From NCBI GenBank assembly GCA_947579665.1, contig OX388344.1, positions 12,270,346-12,334,345 on the forward strand: 64,000 nucleotides of DNA, in the 5' to 3' direction. The DNA is from Sympetrum striolatum. Taxonomy: Eukaryota > Arthropoda > Insecta > Odonata > Libellulidae. The notes below the pieces were generated by a model. The model was not told where the DNA came from, ran no database searches, and saw nothing but the letters and a program-made list of their open reading frames with translations. The position numbers were made by a program, and so were the translations under genes. Each line of letters begins with the position of its first letter. Positions within the stretch are counted from its first letter, which is position 1. Below, one piece after another: positions 26,501-36,299 of this stretch.

Positions 26501-29500
26501 ATCTCAACATTCTTTGGGACATCCCCAAAAAAATAATTTCTCCAGTGATTAACAGAAAAGGATTAAAACAATATTAACTTTTATATTACATTTCCTTAAC
26601 TTTTATAAAACATTTTCATGTAAGTATTTTAATAAGATGAGTAAACGTGCAGGAGGAATACTAAGCAAAGCAAACATGAGCTTACATAGAAGAATAGTTC
26701 AGTTCAGCTTTTTTTAAGGAAACAAAACTTCACTAGAATACCAAATAAATAATTGCAGTAATAAATAGTAATCGAAATACATGAGGTGCTGATGTTATGA
26801 AAAACAGGACAGAGTCATTAAGTATTGTTTGATAAATGAATTACGAGAAAGAGTGTAAAACCACTACAGAGATCTTACGTGAGAATTCACTAAAAGGGAG
26901 TGAGAGGAGGATTCCTTAATCATAGTTTAAACGTAAATATATTTCTTGCTTCTACGCATGAGTTTAGATATATGTGAATGAGTATAAAATTTGATATTAT
27001 TTTGCCATTAAACTTGAATACCAGTTCTCATAGGAAGAAACAAATTTACTGTTGAAGGGGGAGATAAATAATCTGTAACTCAGTTTACTAATTATTTCCG
27101 ATTCATGAGTAGATTTACAATCAATCGCAAGCAGACCTACAATATACCTTAATTAATATAACAGCAGCAACAAAAGCGCTATCCAAGAAAAGACTAGCAC
27201 TGATATCAGTCAACAAGCTCTCAGAAAGTGGCAATCTAAATTGGTAGTCCTTGGCAGATGGGATCGTTGTTAATCCCTTAAAAGCTGGTTGTTGTCCTAA
27301 TACAACAAGCAAAACATTTAAAGCATATGTCCAACACAATTATCCCAAATTTTTTATGACCTTAACTGTTTTGAGATATGAAAGTGCATTTTTGTAGAAC
27401 TGGGCAAAGCAAATAATGCTTAAATGTTAGCCAATGCTATGCAGTTGGGAAATTCTAGCATGATTTATTATTTATTTATTTAAAATATTATAAATCACAA
27501 TAAATTTCTTTAAAATGGCCACACAATATTCATTGAAACTAATATTTTTCATATAGCAGTGATGTGTTACAAGAAAAGTCCTGACACTTAACTAAAATCA
27601 TTGGGAAAAACATATGTTTCTCTTATACGTATCTACAAATATAAGAGGCAATGTTCATAAGAATTGGACTTTGAAGTGGCAATTCTTTTGTTTTGCTCTT
27701 GTCACTGAATATAACAACCAAAGGCTGGTCTTCAACCACTCAAAAAGCTATGAAAATCTTTAAAAAGGGGGAAATGGCTTCAAAGGCAGGATGAGGAGTG
27801 AAGTATTTAGCCTTTTCTCTGTCCTCAATTACTCTGAATACGCAAAGCTAAAAGAGTTCAAGTAATTGCAGTGCAAAATCTTTCCGAACAACACATTTCA
27901 TGGGATCCAATAGAGCAAGTATGACATCCATTCAACGTAACTCATACCTCAGTATGCTTTGATATCTTACAAGGTGAGCAAGATGGAGACAAAGTAAAAG
28001 AAGAAAATGTATGCTTTCCAAAATATACTGAAAGAAGAATGATAAAATATTCCATTCAACCAACTACAGTAAATGCTCTTTGAGTATAAAATAAATTGAT
28101 CAAAAAGCTATAAAATAAATTATACAAGAAGAGAAAAATAGTGATACTTGGCTGGGACTCAACAAAGATGTGAAACTTTAAAGAGCATACCAGGATTATG
28201 AATTACAAGTTATGAATTCAGGGAATGACAAATGCAATCATTACCTTGTCATCGACATTGAAATAAGGCTTCACATATTTTTCATAAAATTCTTTAGGTG
28301 TCATTGGTCCAATACTTGTGTAGTGCTTGTTCTTGTCATAATACTCCCAAGTGAAAGTTTCTGATGGTATTCCCAAACATATACCAACAATTCGATATAC
28401 ATCTGTCATTTGTTCTTCTATCTTTTCTTGTATAGCTTCGTCGCTGGCACCTGATTCCACCAGGTCTCGTAAGATTTTTGTATACTCACGCAGCTGCAAA
28501 AAAAGAGTGGAAGGATGAGATAATGCATTACTTTCAAGAAAATGCTACATTGCAGAAATAATCATCAAAATAAAATTAACTTCATTCGCCATGTAAATAA
28601 TGTTCAAATGGATTTTTAACAACAACAGTACAGGTACAAGCCATGATGAGATAGGAGGATAGCGATGAAGAACTAATTTAAATTACAGCACCATTCATGT
28701 GACATTTTTCTTGGTATAGGTTACTAGCTCTACATACCTTGCTCTTAAGGATGGTATTCATCCTCAAGCTGGATTCACAACTTAATGACTCGGGGAAACA
28801 TTTCTTGGGCATTAACCCATGTCGGTTGATAAGATTCACGATCATATCCCATTGACCACCGTCACAAGTGGGATCCTGCAATTAGGTATATGTTTACTAC
28901 GTTCTAAAGAGGCTATCAATTGAGTGAGTAAAAATGCAGATATACTGACATGTAGAAGAAATGAAACTAATCTGCCGTCAACTGGCTCGCCCCGACGAAC
29001 AGTCCTGACGACATTATTAAGGAAATAGTTGCATCGTTCAATCTGAAAATTAACATAATTTCCTTCAATTACCATTCCAATTGAAAAATTACACGATGAA
29101 TGCTGAGCACACACACTAACCTTGTCCCAGAAAAATAAGTATGCTTGGCTAAATTCAAATTCATCTATATTGTGTTGTTTCATGAATGGGATACGTATAA
29201 CATTAAGGCTGGCGAAAATCCAACATCTTCCGGAGTTTTTCTGGTTAGTCATTGGCTTCCCTTCGACTTCCACCTGCAATAAAAAAATCAATTGGTGGAT
29301 AATTTAAGAGCTCCATTTCATCCAAATTTTCAACAAAATGTACTGACAGCTACGACTTACTTTATGAGTGAAAACATGCTGTGTTTCCTCAAGATGTTTC
29401 CTTGATAAACACACTTCCAAGGGGTCAACACGAGTGCACACATTTTGGGCTAAAACATTCTTTGGATCGGAATAAAAGCTGGATCGAAACTTATGGAGAA

Positions 29501-29942
29501 CTTCTGGACTCAACGGGGCTAAAAATAGAAGGAAGAATTCTGTATATGAAATAATCAAACAAAAATATCGAAATAGAAATTTATTTCAAGTGGATGATTG
29601 GCAATTTCTTTCACAGCCGAATATCAATCAATATGCATCGCTCGAAGAAAAAATCGCTGCTTATAGTAAAAGCAGCGGAAAATATCATATCCAGAGTTAA
29701 ATTTTCGCAGACCAATGAGTATTATTTGCACTTTGACAACTTAGTGAGCATAGTCCAATATCGGCTGCTACTGAGGCCGGATAAACGTCATTGCAAATGG
29801 AAATACAAATATAATAACCACAAGAATGGAAAATTAAATTTTATAAAGTACTACAGGAAAACCGCATTGAATTGCTGCATTATTTGACAGAAATATGAAA
29901 AAATATCATGACTCTAGATTGAGAACACTTACACCCCACCAT
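17578..29942 (-). CDS. BLMH: Bleomycin hydrolase (papain-like cysteine aminopeptidase), complete, 9 exons
   Basis: BLMH is a cytosolic self-compartmentalising cysteine peptidase (family C1B) that trims peptides from the N-terminus and hydrolyses bleomycin and homocysteine thiolactone. Exons in order (minus strand): 29942-29933, 29518-29361, 29273-29121, 29042-28950, 28875-28738, 28493-28245, 26312-26086, 24038-23918, 17793-17578. They total 1365 nt, 454 aa plus TGA, which matches the usual length of about 455. Every junction keeps frame, with AG acceptors and GT donors; the weakest donor is GTCAGT after 28950. Catalytic motifs are intact: Cys73 in NQKNSGRCWIF, His373 in MMTHAMVFTAVS and Asn395 in RVENSWGDE. 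The C-terminus reads LPAWDPMGTLAN, like the family's inhibitory tail. Exon 1 gives only MVG plus one base; it was chosen because the next codon completes and the donor is consensus. It is the least certain exon. Introns 6 to 8 are long and introns 7 and 8 contain transposons. Confidence 0.96.
17865..21590 (-). mobile_element. CR1/L2-like LINE, nearly full length, inactivated, in BLMH intron 8
   Basis: On the minus strand from right to left: ORF1 remnant at about 21580-20640, with GRPCLPLFPPKKLCLKEVG-type text, a GxND motif (HFGVND) at about 21073 and a SGIHCN motif at about 20818, which together suggest an SGNH-esterase domain. Next comes endonuclease at 20600-20300 (INCRSIKNKVANLELLI, then IIGTESWL, then GAVFIGVK). 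Reverse transcriptase follows at 19600-18400 (NKAPGPEDILARVF, then FRKAFDKA, then DRTFADDMVIY with the catalytic DD). The 3' end at 17865 has the same terminal word as the copies at 4.6 and 10.9 kb. Many stops and frameshifts show it is dead. It lies on the same strand as BLMH. Confidence 0.85.
21591..23917. other. Remainder of BLMH intron 8, nothing recognised
   Basis: AT-rich intronic sequence without a supported exon or element. The small open frames here have no domain. Confidence 0.5.
24420..25530 (+). mobile_element. Mariner-family transposon, decayed, in BLMH intron 7
   Basis: Across three plus-strand frames a mariner transposase can be followed in order: YGDNVLTLKP near 24550, a KMIRSNRLL stretch near 24680, CKICSQIF near 24790, and EGRMYSEFIPRRTTVN near 25027. 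After these come HHGNAPCHT-type text near 25165 and an FLPENNIFV...LFPKK stretch to about 25300. Frameshifts and stops are frequent, so it makes no protein. I did not find convincing terminal inverted repeats. It is antisense to BLMH. Confidence 0.75.
26313..28244. other. BLMH intron 6, nothing recognised
   Basis: AT-rich intron. The minus-strand open frame at 27121-27339 has no conserved motif and is not flanked by splice sites that keep the BLMH frame. Confidence 0.6.
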
Positions 29943-31140
29943 ATTTGCTGTCTGAACTACACAAGTCAACAACTAGACTCGCAGTGGTGGTAAAGATTTC
30001 GAAGTGTCTCGGGAGTAGATATCGCTAATGTGATATTAAAAATTATATAATATATTTCTGTAAGCTGAATTACACTTAGAGTTAAATTCTCTAATTTTAT
30101 TTTAATATCATTTATTGCTTTCCTTATTCTTCCTTGAACGTTTTATTTTATATCGGTTATGTAAATTATGATGAGATTACTGAAACATCAGCTATAGATG
30201 AAAAAGTAGTCCTATCAGTTTTAAATCTCAAAAAAATATTCGGCAGTCAAAGATATAAGTTGATTATATAAAACGGATCGTTTTAGAAATGATAATATTG
30301 TGTACTTTCAAGTAAAGTGAAAATGAAGGTTTTTTCAGAATTTTCTGAAAGGCTCAATGAAAATTCTTCACTGCTTAAAAAAAGAAAAATGAAGAAATAA
30401 GTTTTATAGCTTAATATTGAAAATCACACGGTACGAAGAAAAGATCAACATTTGAAAAACAACATATGTAGGAAGAAAGTATTCCAAAATGACGAATGAT
30501 TTTTGGATGAACTTCGGATGTATACGATATTCAAATGACAAATGAAAGAATATATACATCCTATGCTTGTAAATGGAAAATTTTAATTTTTGTGTACCAG
30601 TTACGATAGTTTCTAATGTTCACCTGTCATCGCACTTATATCGTTATGGTCAGCCTGGATTGTGGAATGACGTCTCAGCTTTCAAAAAGTTACGCGCGAT
30701 TTTGTGCTCTCTTTCTGCTGCAATTAAAAGAAGGAAAAACGCAGAAATATAATCTTACATTAACATTTTAATTACTTAATAGTTAAAAAAGTTTAAAATT
30801 AAAGTTTTTTTCATTGCTAAGACTAAACTAAGAGCTTTTTATTTGCCTTTCAATATGTTTTATTTATTTAATTAATTTCTTATAATTTAATAATTTCTTT
30901 GTATATATTATCATTGAAGAATTTGCTCTATGGATGTTGTTTCATGATAAATCTGGTTCTCATTCTTCTTAATAGAAAGAAAGAGTGTGATACCTAATTG
31001 TCAGTGTTGTCTTTGGTAATAACTCATCTAAATATTTAGAATTAAAGAATTTGATTTTCCGGAATTAAAAAAAAATACTTTCCGGATAGGTGAAGAATCA
31101 AAATTCAAGGAGCTTACAGATATAGTCATAATATATCGAA
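29943..31140. other. Upstream region of BLMH, with 5' UTR and promoter likely in the first few hundred bases
   Basis: BLMH transcription should start to the right of 29942. No TATA box or CpG-rich block stands out, so no promoter is placed. The rest is AT-rich intergenic DNA. Confidence 0.4.
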
Positions 31141-31860
31141 AACTCAATTGACTTTTACTGAAAATGTCCTGGGTTTGATGCTAGGACGATGAAAAATCTC
31201 CCACTTAAAATATATTGGGATAGTTTTTCATTATTTTTTTTATGAACTTATTGAAATGATAGGAAGTTCTTGCCTAGCTAGAAGAAATATATTCAGTCTA
31301 GGTTTAAGAAAAAAAATTAGATAAGACCATACTGTTCCTGGGTTTGATGCCATAGCACATAATATTTCTCTCATAAGGAATATATGTGAAAAGTAGGACA
31401 TCATTTGAAGCAGTTGCAGCCAGTGGCAGATCTAGGATCAAGCTGTGGGGGGGGGGGGCTTGAGAGTTGGAATTAAAGATTCATTTTCTATTTATCGATA
31501 TTGTATTGATAGTTATCAAAACTATTGACAATCATAATACGGATATGATATATTTATATATTATTATAATATTTTTTATGATATATATCAATTGAGATCA
31601 TTTTTACTGTAAATATCTAATATATTATTTCAATGTTTTGATGAGATATTTTGTTTCTTTTTTATTGTGACTTCTGGGGTGGGCAACAGCCCCTATAGCC
31701 CCCCCCCCTGGATCCGCCACTGGTTGCAGCCAATATTTCTGCTTGAATTTTAACACATGAATAGAGATGGTGATTTTGTAATGTGCTGCATAGGAAGTAT
31801 CACCAAGAAGACCTGGGTTCGATGCCAGGTGGTAAATATATCTCCCATTTAAACAGATTG
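31141..31860 (+). repeat. Short array of about 165-170 bp repeat units with B-box-like words, split by a MITE
   Basis: B-box-like words GGTTTGATGCT (31172-31182), GGTTTGATGCC (31341-31351) and GGTTCGATGCC (31816-31826) recur. The first spacing is 169 bp. The second is 475 bp, which becomes 165 bp once the 310-bp MITE insertion plus target duplication is removed. The unit around the MITE ('gcagttgcagcc|aatatttctgcttgaatttt...') closely matches 50385-50490 in the large array. Confidence 0.75.
31421..31722. mobile_element. hAT-type MITE, copy 1, with exact 8-bp target duplication
   Basis: The 302-bp element starts CAGTGGCAGATC and ends GATCCGCCACTG, giving terminal inverted repeats. It is flanked on both sides by the identical octamer GTTGCAGC (31413-31420 and 31723-31730). 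Eight-base duplications and CA-TG ends fit the hAT superfamily. A run of G near the left end and of C near the right end is typical of this MITE. It has no coding capacity. Confidence 0.9.
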
Positions 31861-32339
31861 GTTGAATTTTCATAATTCTTTTGGAGTCTTTACCATGAAG
31901 ACAGACAGTTGACATTTTGCATGCATATATCTATATCTGTTATATATTAAACCATTTGCTTGCACATTGCAAGCAGCATTTTACTTGTATAAATGATTTT
32001 TTCCGCTGAGGATATAGGAAGAAATTATGCTCCCAGTAAAACAAATATGGATATTTGATTTTTTTAGGATAATGCAGGGGAATGGGTTGTTGGAGAGAGT
32101 GCATTGAAGATGGGATAATTGATAGTCATGATGTAGTATTGTGTGTTATTTTGTCTTCTTCATATAATAAACTTCATCCTCACAAATTACTAAAGCAAAA
32201 TATATCCGTATGAAGTCATATATGGTACCTAGCCGCCCTCAGTAGTTCATGAAAATCAGAAAAGTCATCAAATAAGATGAAATTGAAGTTTTAGTAAGCA
32301 TGAGAAAGCATTTGCTTCAAGGTTGTACAAGAAGTGAAA

Positions 32340-32505
32340 AATAAATTTTTCACTATAGTGACATCTCGGAGCTCGGAGCAACAAATAAATTAAGATGTTC
32401 TCAAAGATGAGAAGAATAGTGACATGACTGGGATTTGAACCCAAGTTTCCCACTTTCCAGGCATATATGCTGACCAACTAAACTTCCAAGCTGCATTGTT
32501 TTCAC
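32340..32505 (-). mobile_element. tRNA-derived SINE, minus-strand copy of an inverted pair
   Basis: On the minus strand the head reads 'tagttggtcagcatatatgc' with a B box GGTTCAAATCC (plus-strand complement near 32430-32440). It then runs into a body matching the second copy at 32562-32646 in inverted orientation. Confidence 0.7.
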
Positions 32506-32660
32506 TTTTGTAAACAGGACCTTATGTGGGCAAGGAAGTGTTGATTGCCTGCCCAGAAAGTGGAAAACCTAGGTTTTAGTCCCAGTCATGTCACTATTCT
32601 TCTCATCTTTGAGAACATCTTAATTTATTTGCTGCTCCGAGCCCCACCTTGATAGATATT
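32506..32660 (+). mobile_element. tRNA-derived SINE, plus-strand copy of an inverted pair
   Basis: The text at about 32580-32640 ('cccagtcatgtcactattct', then 'tctcatctttgagaacatct', then 'taatttatttgctgctccga') is the near-exact complement of 32371-32430. The two SINE copies face each other head to head with roughly 100 bases between the matching bodies. The B box here is decayed (GGTTTTAGTCC). Confidence 0.7.
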
Positions 32661-32934
32661 TTGAGGATTTCTAAAGTTATTGATACAGATCCATCTCTTT
32701 ATGGCCTGCAGCCATCCTAATTGCTCATGCTGATGTGTGCAATACTTGCTTAGTATCTATTTTTGGGAAAGCTGGAGAGATACTTTTTGACATAACTGAT
32801 TAGTCAATGAAAATGTATGCTGGCTACAATCAATAGAATCAAATATAGGAAGATCGGTAGGTTTTGCCTGCAATGATAGGAACTACTGAAAGAAAAAGAA
32901 AATTCATTAATATTCTCAGAGAACCAGTTGTGAG

Positions 32935-33200
32935 CAATGGCGGATCTAGGATCGAGCTGTGGGGGGGCTTGAGAGTTGGAATTAAATATTCATCTTCTAT
33001 TCATCGAATTTTGTAAGAAATTTTATAAAATTAAACTCAGTATACATATTTGAATTATGCTTATTATTATCTATCGTTGTAGATAAACAATATTTTCTTC
33101 ACACCTCAATAGTATGAACGATGATACATTTTTTTTACTGTGACTTCTGGGGGGGGGGGGGGGCCACAGCCCCCATAGCTCCCCCCTGGATCTGCCACTG
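32935..33200. mobile_element. hAT-type MITE, copy 2, with exact 8-bp target duplication
   Basis: Starts CAATGGCGGATC and ends GATCTGCCACTG, flanked by identical GTTGTGAG octamers (32927-32934 and 33201-33208). The interior matches the copy at 31421-31722 ('ggatc.agctgtgggggg', then 'cttgagagttggaattaaa', then 'tgtgacttctgggg'). It has a 17-base G run near 33147. Confidence 0.9.
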
Positions 33201-33208
33201 GTTGTGAG

Positions 33209-34432
33209 TAATCCCAATTTACACTGCAAGTTAGTTTGATAGAGAAATAAGCATAGTTGAGAACCATTGAGATATAATGGTTAACAGAATTTCTTAAAAT
33301 ATTAATGTATAAGATATTTAAGTATATTTATGCTATATGCTAAGTATGTTTTCTGGCTGGCATCACGACCTCTATGTTGTAACTGATTGAATATACAAGT
33401 ATAAATGGGAAGAAATTTTGTTGAAAACCCAAAGGATATTGCAAATGCTGGTGAAACAGCTTGGTTTATCACAGCTCGGCCTAATAGAATATTACAAATG
33501 AAAGAAGAAGTATTATAGAGTCCATCATTCAAAAGAATAATTGACTCTACTTTTAGTCACATTTGCTCAAAGAAAGCTAGAAGTACCATTGTTGTTAAAG
33601 CTGTTTGTAGTAATTAAGTGTGGGAAATCCAAATTCTGATGGAAGAGATTTGCTATTGATAATTGTCCTGTTAAAACAGACATATTTGTGAAAATTGATA
33701 AGAATGTTTCATGCTTAACAGAAACTGATGAAATTCATGTAAGTCGTATGTTGAGCTAAACCTAACAAAGAGGCACCAAAGATTGGATGCTTTCTTCAAG
33801 TAAATTTGATCAAAACTTAAAATTATGTAACAAATGTAAAATTTTCTTAAGATTTTCTGTTTGTGTTCAATTTAAAATATATTTGTGATTTCAATGTTTA
33901 TTTTATCACCATTTACCGATTTTCTTTATTGTCAGTGGGCCATTCTTTACTGAAATGAGTTTGAGTGAATTTCAATAATTTTAACATGCCCATAGTATTT
34001 ATTTGTATGTTTTTCATTTCTCAATACAAATACCACTTCACAGTTCTTAATTCATGGTATTGTTACATTATATTGTCAATTTTGTTACAACCTAATTCAG
34101 AATACCTGCATAAGCCAAGAGATACACTCAATCTCTTATGCTTGTGCCGTTTGTTAGCATCTGATATATTTTTTTGTTTTAGCTGACATTATAAGAAGTT
34201 TATTCACATTTTAAGCTAGTAGAAGGTACTAAATATGTCTTTTTCTTTATTCTTGTTTACTTGTCCATAGCTGGGTGTGCCACAAATTTATGGATTCACT
34301 ACATTGTTTCCTAATTTTACATAACAAAAAAGTAATATTTCTTCCTTCAAGACATCTTTGTGTATTTATATGATAGTCTTCCAATGATTTTTTAAATCAC
34401 TCCATGATGCTAGTGGATCCCTCCTAGTATCT
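33209..34432. other. Intergenic DNA, nothing recognised
   Basis: AT-rich with no supportable feature. Confidence 0.4.
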
Positions 34433-35450
34433 ACGAGGGGGGTCCACAAAGTAAGTTTCCCTGGTGCTGTTTAAAGAGAAAAAAACTTTATTTCAGGAAA
34501 ATATTTATTACGACTGATACAGCATGTCTTTAACTATTTTTCAACATATTTGCCTCCGGAATTGAGACATCTGTCATACCATGGGACCAAATTTTGGATG
34601 CTCATGTCATAGAAGGCTGCCGCTTAGGATTGTGACCGTGTGACTACCATCTCTGCCTCTCTATTCAACTCAAATCACTCATACTGACCAGACAGAAATT
34701 TATTTAGGTGAAAAAAAAAAGAAATAAATCCCTGGGAGTGAGGTTTGGGCTGTAGGGTGGAGGATTAAACTCCTCCCAGTCCTCCCACCTCCCATTAAAC
34801 GTTTGTCAAATTCAATTCAAAATCAATTCTAACAATGTTTGTTTGAATTTTGCCTTATAGGGAGATCAACTGTGATGCCAATGCATTGACTACTGCTTGG
34901 TTTCTGGGGTAGTGTATGCGATCCACGTTTCATCACCTGTGATGATCTGGTGCTGAAACTAGTCTCTTTCTTACCGCTGCAGTGATGTCAATGTAGACTC
35001 AATGCACTTTGTATTGTGCTCTAGTTTAAGCTGCTTCGGCATCCACCTGGTACACAATTTCCTGAACAACAGGTGCTCCCTAACAACTCTTTGCAGCAAG
35101 GAATGGGAAGTCAGCGGGAAAAAACAGCTGTGTTCTGTGACTGTGAAGCAAAGATTCTCCATAATGTGTTCCCCCACAAGCTGCACAAGGTTGTCTGTAA
35201 TGATGGACGGCCTCCCACCATGCTTCTTATCATGTACACTTTGTTTACCTGCTAAAAATTGTCTGCACCACCTGCTTGCTCATAACTTTATGCTTATAGA
35301 CCAGGCACAGCTGACGATGAATTTTGATAGGTGCTATGCTCTGCACATTCAAAAACCTTATCATTTACTACATTTTACAATCGGTGGGAGCTGCACATGG
35401 GCCTTCACTGGGAATCAGAGCCAGGAATGTCTCTACAATCAGCAGTAATT
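34433..35450 (-). mobile_element. Mariner-family transposon with internal deletion
   Basis: The left end (34433-34470, 'tacgaggggggtccacaaag') looks like a mariner terminal inverted repeat. The minus strand from right to left encodes SIAPIKIHRQLC, then GRPSITDNLVQLVGEHIME, then LFRKLCTRWMPKQL, then GDETWIAYTTPETKQ, then PPPYSPNLTP, then the C-terminal IQNLVPWYDRCLNSGGKYVEK-type segment. The block between the GDETW and PYSPNL motifs, which should hold the second catalytic Asp, is gone. Stops also occur. I did not find the matching right terminal repeat. Confidence 0.8.
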
Positions 35451-36299
35451 ATTAGGTATTTAATCATTGACATTATTTATTTTATATACATTATTGGGAA
35501 ATGTGATGTTTTTTAAGTGAAGATTAGTGCATATTCGAATGTTGATCAGCTGATTTTGAAAAGTATTGCAAAAATTTCCTTTCAGGAGACTAGTCATTTT
35601 CCTATTGAAGTACCTAAGAAATTTTTCAAAATGAGTTGAAAATACATATGACCTTTTTTATTTAATGATGTTTTAATAAAAATTGTTATACATGGATAGT
35701 TTGAAAATTTTGGTGTGTTTGGTAATCTGAAAATTTTTAGTGCATTTTGGTTTTTGAAAGCGTTTTACTCAGCAGTTTTTGAAAGTGGTTTGTGCATCAT
35801 TTAAATGGTGCTCACCAAAATTGCTGCCATTTTGCAATAGATTGGATGAGCAATTGTTTGACAATCAAATAAAATATTTGTTGAATATGAAACTTATGTA
35901 TATCCATATAACATGCAGTATGAATATCTCGTCTAAATATTTGGGATAAAATAGTGTATTATATGCTGATAAATATGGTACTTAGTTTATCGAGAAGAGA
36001 ATATATACCAAATAGATAATGTGCATTTAAAAAAATCTGCCCAAGTGATATCTATATAACAATATGGTTCCAAAAACTTTGCTAGCATTTCTGTGGTATG
36101 CATATGTATTGACATTTACATAGAACCTAATAAATTATGTACAAATGATAAATTAAATCTTTTACACGTGCAGACTCAGATGAGTTTGAAAAAGTTTTAA
36201 TTTCTGCAGTAAATTCAATTTCACTTATTTGCAGAGTACTTTTATCATTCTCCATTTTTTGTGCAAAAAATATTTATAATGCACACTGGTAAATACGGT
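35451..36299. other. Intergenic DNA, nothing recognised
   Basis: AT-rich, no supported feature. Confidence 0.4.

Noticed and set aside
29594..29887. 97-codon plus-strand frame in BLMH intron 1
   Set aside because: No domain, no splice or poly(A) context, and it sits inside a well-supported intron on the other strand.
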